From: Planctomycetota bacterium
GTDB lineage: Bacteria > Planctomycetota > Planctomycetia > Pirellulales > Thermoguttaceae
Assembly: GCA_023621895.1 (NCBI GenBank)
Contig: JAMOAF010000733.1
Span: 1 to 6,268 of the forward strand
Length of the DNA stretch: 6,268 nucleotides
Direction of reading: 5' to 3'
How positions within the stretch are numbered: the stretch's first letter is position 1; each line of letters starts with the position of its first letter. Both the position numbers and the translations under genes were made by a program. Of this stretch, positions 5,077 to 6,268 are shown in pieces. Under the pieces are notes generated by a model. That model searched no databases, was not told where the DNA came from, and saw only the letters and a list, made by a program, of their open reading frames with translations.

Positions 5077-5880
5077 ATGCTGGAAGAAACCGCGTCTCCC
5101 GGAAGTCATGAGCCGCAACCGCGCTGGCAGCCGCTTTCGCGGATCGATCGGCGGGTCGCCGGCGTGTTGATCGAGAAAGCGAAGACAACGCCCTCGGCCT
5201 ACCCGATGACGCTCAACGCGATCACGACCGGCTGCAATCAGAAGAGCAATCGTTTCCCGTCCATGGAGTTGACGGCCGACGACGTGGAGGAGTCGCTCGA
5301 GCGGCTTCGCCGCGTGGGCGCCGCGGGCGTGATCGAGGGGAGCGGCCGGGTCGACAAGTTCCGCCACTACTTGTACGACTGGCTCGGCGTCGACAAGGTC
5401 GAACTGTCCGTGATGGCCGAGTTGCTGCTCCGCGGGCCGCAGACGGTCGGCGAGCTGCGCGGCCGCGCGTCGCGGATGGACCCGATTCCCGACCTGTCCG
5501 CGATGCAGGCGATTCTCGAGTCACTCAAGGGAAAAGGGCTTGTCGTGGCGCTGACCCCCGAGGGCCGGGGCCAGGTCGTGACGCACGGGCTCTACCCGGC
5601 GGAAGAACTCGCGAGAATCCGCGCGCAGCATGGGCCGGTGACCGCGGCAGGATTCGACGCCGCGGCGGATCGCCAGCCGCCTCCGCCCGCCGCGGGACCG
5701 CCCCCCGCCCGCCGCGAGCCTGCCGTATCGGACCGCCAAGCGGCGGAGGGGTTGGGGCAACTCGTTGAAGAATTGCGGCGGGAAGTGGCCCAACTGCGAA
5801 CCGATCTTGACGGCCTGGCGGCGGCGCACGAGAAGACGGAAGAGGAGCTTCGACGCCTCCGCGAAGATCTTGGCGCCTGA
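5077..5880 (+). CDS. yceH: YceH/DUF480 family winged-helix protein with coiled-coil tail
   Basis: This 267-residue protein belongs to the UPF0502/YceH (DUF480) family, which folds as two winged helices and has no settled biochemical role. The family signature is clear: LIEKAKTTPSAYPMTLNAITTGCNQKSNR (31-59), split here as LIEKAKTTPSAYPM plus TLNAITTGCNQKSNR. The second domain has ELSVMAELLLRGPQTVGELR (109-128) followed by RASRM (130-134). E. coli YceH is about 215 residues. The extra length here is a Pro-rich linker (about 198-212) and a charged heptad-like helix (about 220-265, QLVEELRREVAQLRTDL...EEELRRLREDL), a likely coiled coil for self-association. The ATG at 5077 has GAGG at 7 bases and starts shortly before the conserved domain. 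It is monocistronic by layout: divergent from the SET gene and convergent with the isomerase-like gene. Confidence 0.9.
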   Translation: MLEETASPGSHEPQPRWQPLSRIDRRVAGVLIEKAKTTPSAYPMTLNAITTGCNQKSNRFPSMELTADDVEESLERLRRVGAAGVIEGSGRVDKFRHYLYDWLGVDKVELSVMAELLLRGPQTVGELRGRASRMDPIPDLSAMQAILESLKGKGLVVALTPEGRGQVVTHGLYPAEELARIRAQHGPVTAAGFDAAADRQPPPPAAGPPPARREPAVSDRQAAEGLGQLVEELRREVAQLRTDLDGLAAAHEKTEEELRRLREDLGA

Positions 5881-5938
5881 GGGGCTCTCGCCAGCGGCCC
5901 GGCCACAATCCGAACCGCCGGCAGTCGCGCGCAGCCGG
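5881..5938. other. 58-bp spacer between convergent genes
   Basis: This GC-rich spacer separates the yceH-like stop from the isomerase-like stop. A 5-bp inverted repeat CCGGC/GCCGG (5899-5903 and 5917-5921) could form a weak hairpin with a 13-base loop. There is no T-tract on either strand, so a terminator is not established. Confidence 0.3.
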
Positions 5939-6268
5939 TCAGACGTCCATCACCCATGCCCCGTGGCGGAGCGTGCCGAGCTTGTCTTCCCAGGTGGGAA
6001 TGCATTCCTGGGCGACGAAGCCCTTGTAACCGGCTTCGACCAGCGCGCGGAGCACCGCCGGGTAATTGATTTCCTGGGTGTCGTCCATTTCCCCGCGGCC
6101 GGGCACTCCGGCGGTGTGAACATGGCCAATGTAGTCGATGTACTGCCGAATTCGCCGAACCACGTCGCCGTTCATGATCTGCACGTGGTAAATATCGAAC
6201 AGCAGCTTCATTCGCGGAGAATCGACGCGCTTGATCAAGTCGACGCAGTGGTCGACGTCGTCGCCGTA
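5939..6268 (-). CDS. Hydroxypyruvate isomerase-like TIM-barrel enzyme (C-terminal part)
   Basis: The last 109 residues of a sugar isomerase/epimerase of the xylose-isomerase-like TIM-barrel superfamily (PF01261); the start lies beyond the window edge. Family enzymes are usually about 260-300 residues and bind a divalent metal. Visible motifs are YGDDVDHCVDLIKRVDSPRM at the open end, MKLLFDIYHVQIMNGDV (the Asp and His of FDIYH are active-site residues), GHVHTAGVPGRGE, then EINYPAVLRALVEAGYKGFV and AQECIPT, whose Glu is a metal ligand in relatives. The closest named relative is hydroxypyruvate isomerase (Hyi), where the strand before PGR reads H(I/V)Q; here it is HVH. The substrate therefore stays open. 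The frame runs uninterrupted through the edge, and the TTG at 6238 is an internal Leu codon rather than the start. Confidence 0.85.
   Translation of the reverse strand, partial: YGDDVDHCVDLIKRVDSPRMKLLFDIYHVQIMNGDVVRRIRQYIDYIGHVHTAGVPGRGEMDDTQEINYPAVLRALVEAGYKGFVAQECIPTWEDKLGTLRHGAWVMDV

Noticed and set aside
5899..5921. Hairpin between yceH and the isomerase-like gene as a terminator
   Set aside because: The stem is only 5 bp with a 13-base loop and no T-tract, which is too weak to call.

Overview
The window looks like chromosomal DNA from a high-GC planctomycete, probably of the Pirellulales type. The best evidence is the large minus-strand protein, whose N-terminus carries an ESLEPRMVLSG motif (the LEPR-XLL export-type signature almost confined to planctomycetes) and whose C-terminal half has PPC-like and DSPGDD-type repeats common in planctomycete surface proteins. 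A bacterial SET-domain protein and an Hpt protein beginning with a PLYSxFAxDPDL-like segment fit the same source. The organism assignment is an inference from family knowledge.

Layout. Positions 1-121 hold part of what looks like a dispersed palindromic repeat, then the leader of a small plus-strand gene (122-454). That gene encodes an Hpt-fold protein whose phosphoacceptor His position is occupied by Arg. It converges, with only 14 bp between the genes, on a 1169-residue exported beta-propeller/PPC/tandem-repeat protein (469-3978, minus). A 296-bp non-coding gap (3979-4274) contains a likely intrinsic terminator for the next gene and the ribosome binding site of the large gene. A compact SET-domain lysine methyltransferase-like protein follows (4275-4754, minus, TTG start). 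It is divergent from a YceH/DUF480 winged-helix protein with a coiled-coil tail (5077-5880, plus). The 322-bp region between them carries two good sigma70-like promoters pointing outward and a 14-bp palindrome almost exactly between them. The window ends in the C-terminal part of a hydroxypyruvate-isomerase-like TIM-barrel enzyme (5939 to beyond 6268, minus), convergent with yceH.

No single pathway links these genes. Each appears to be its own transcription unit, and the only evident shared control is the divergent SET/yceH region. I see no CRISPR array, RNA gene, insertion sequence or obvious defence system. The observations most worth following are the His-less Hpt protein, the multidomain LEPR-XLL propeller protein, and the SET gene with its divergent control region.
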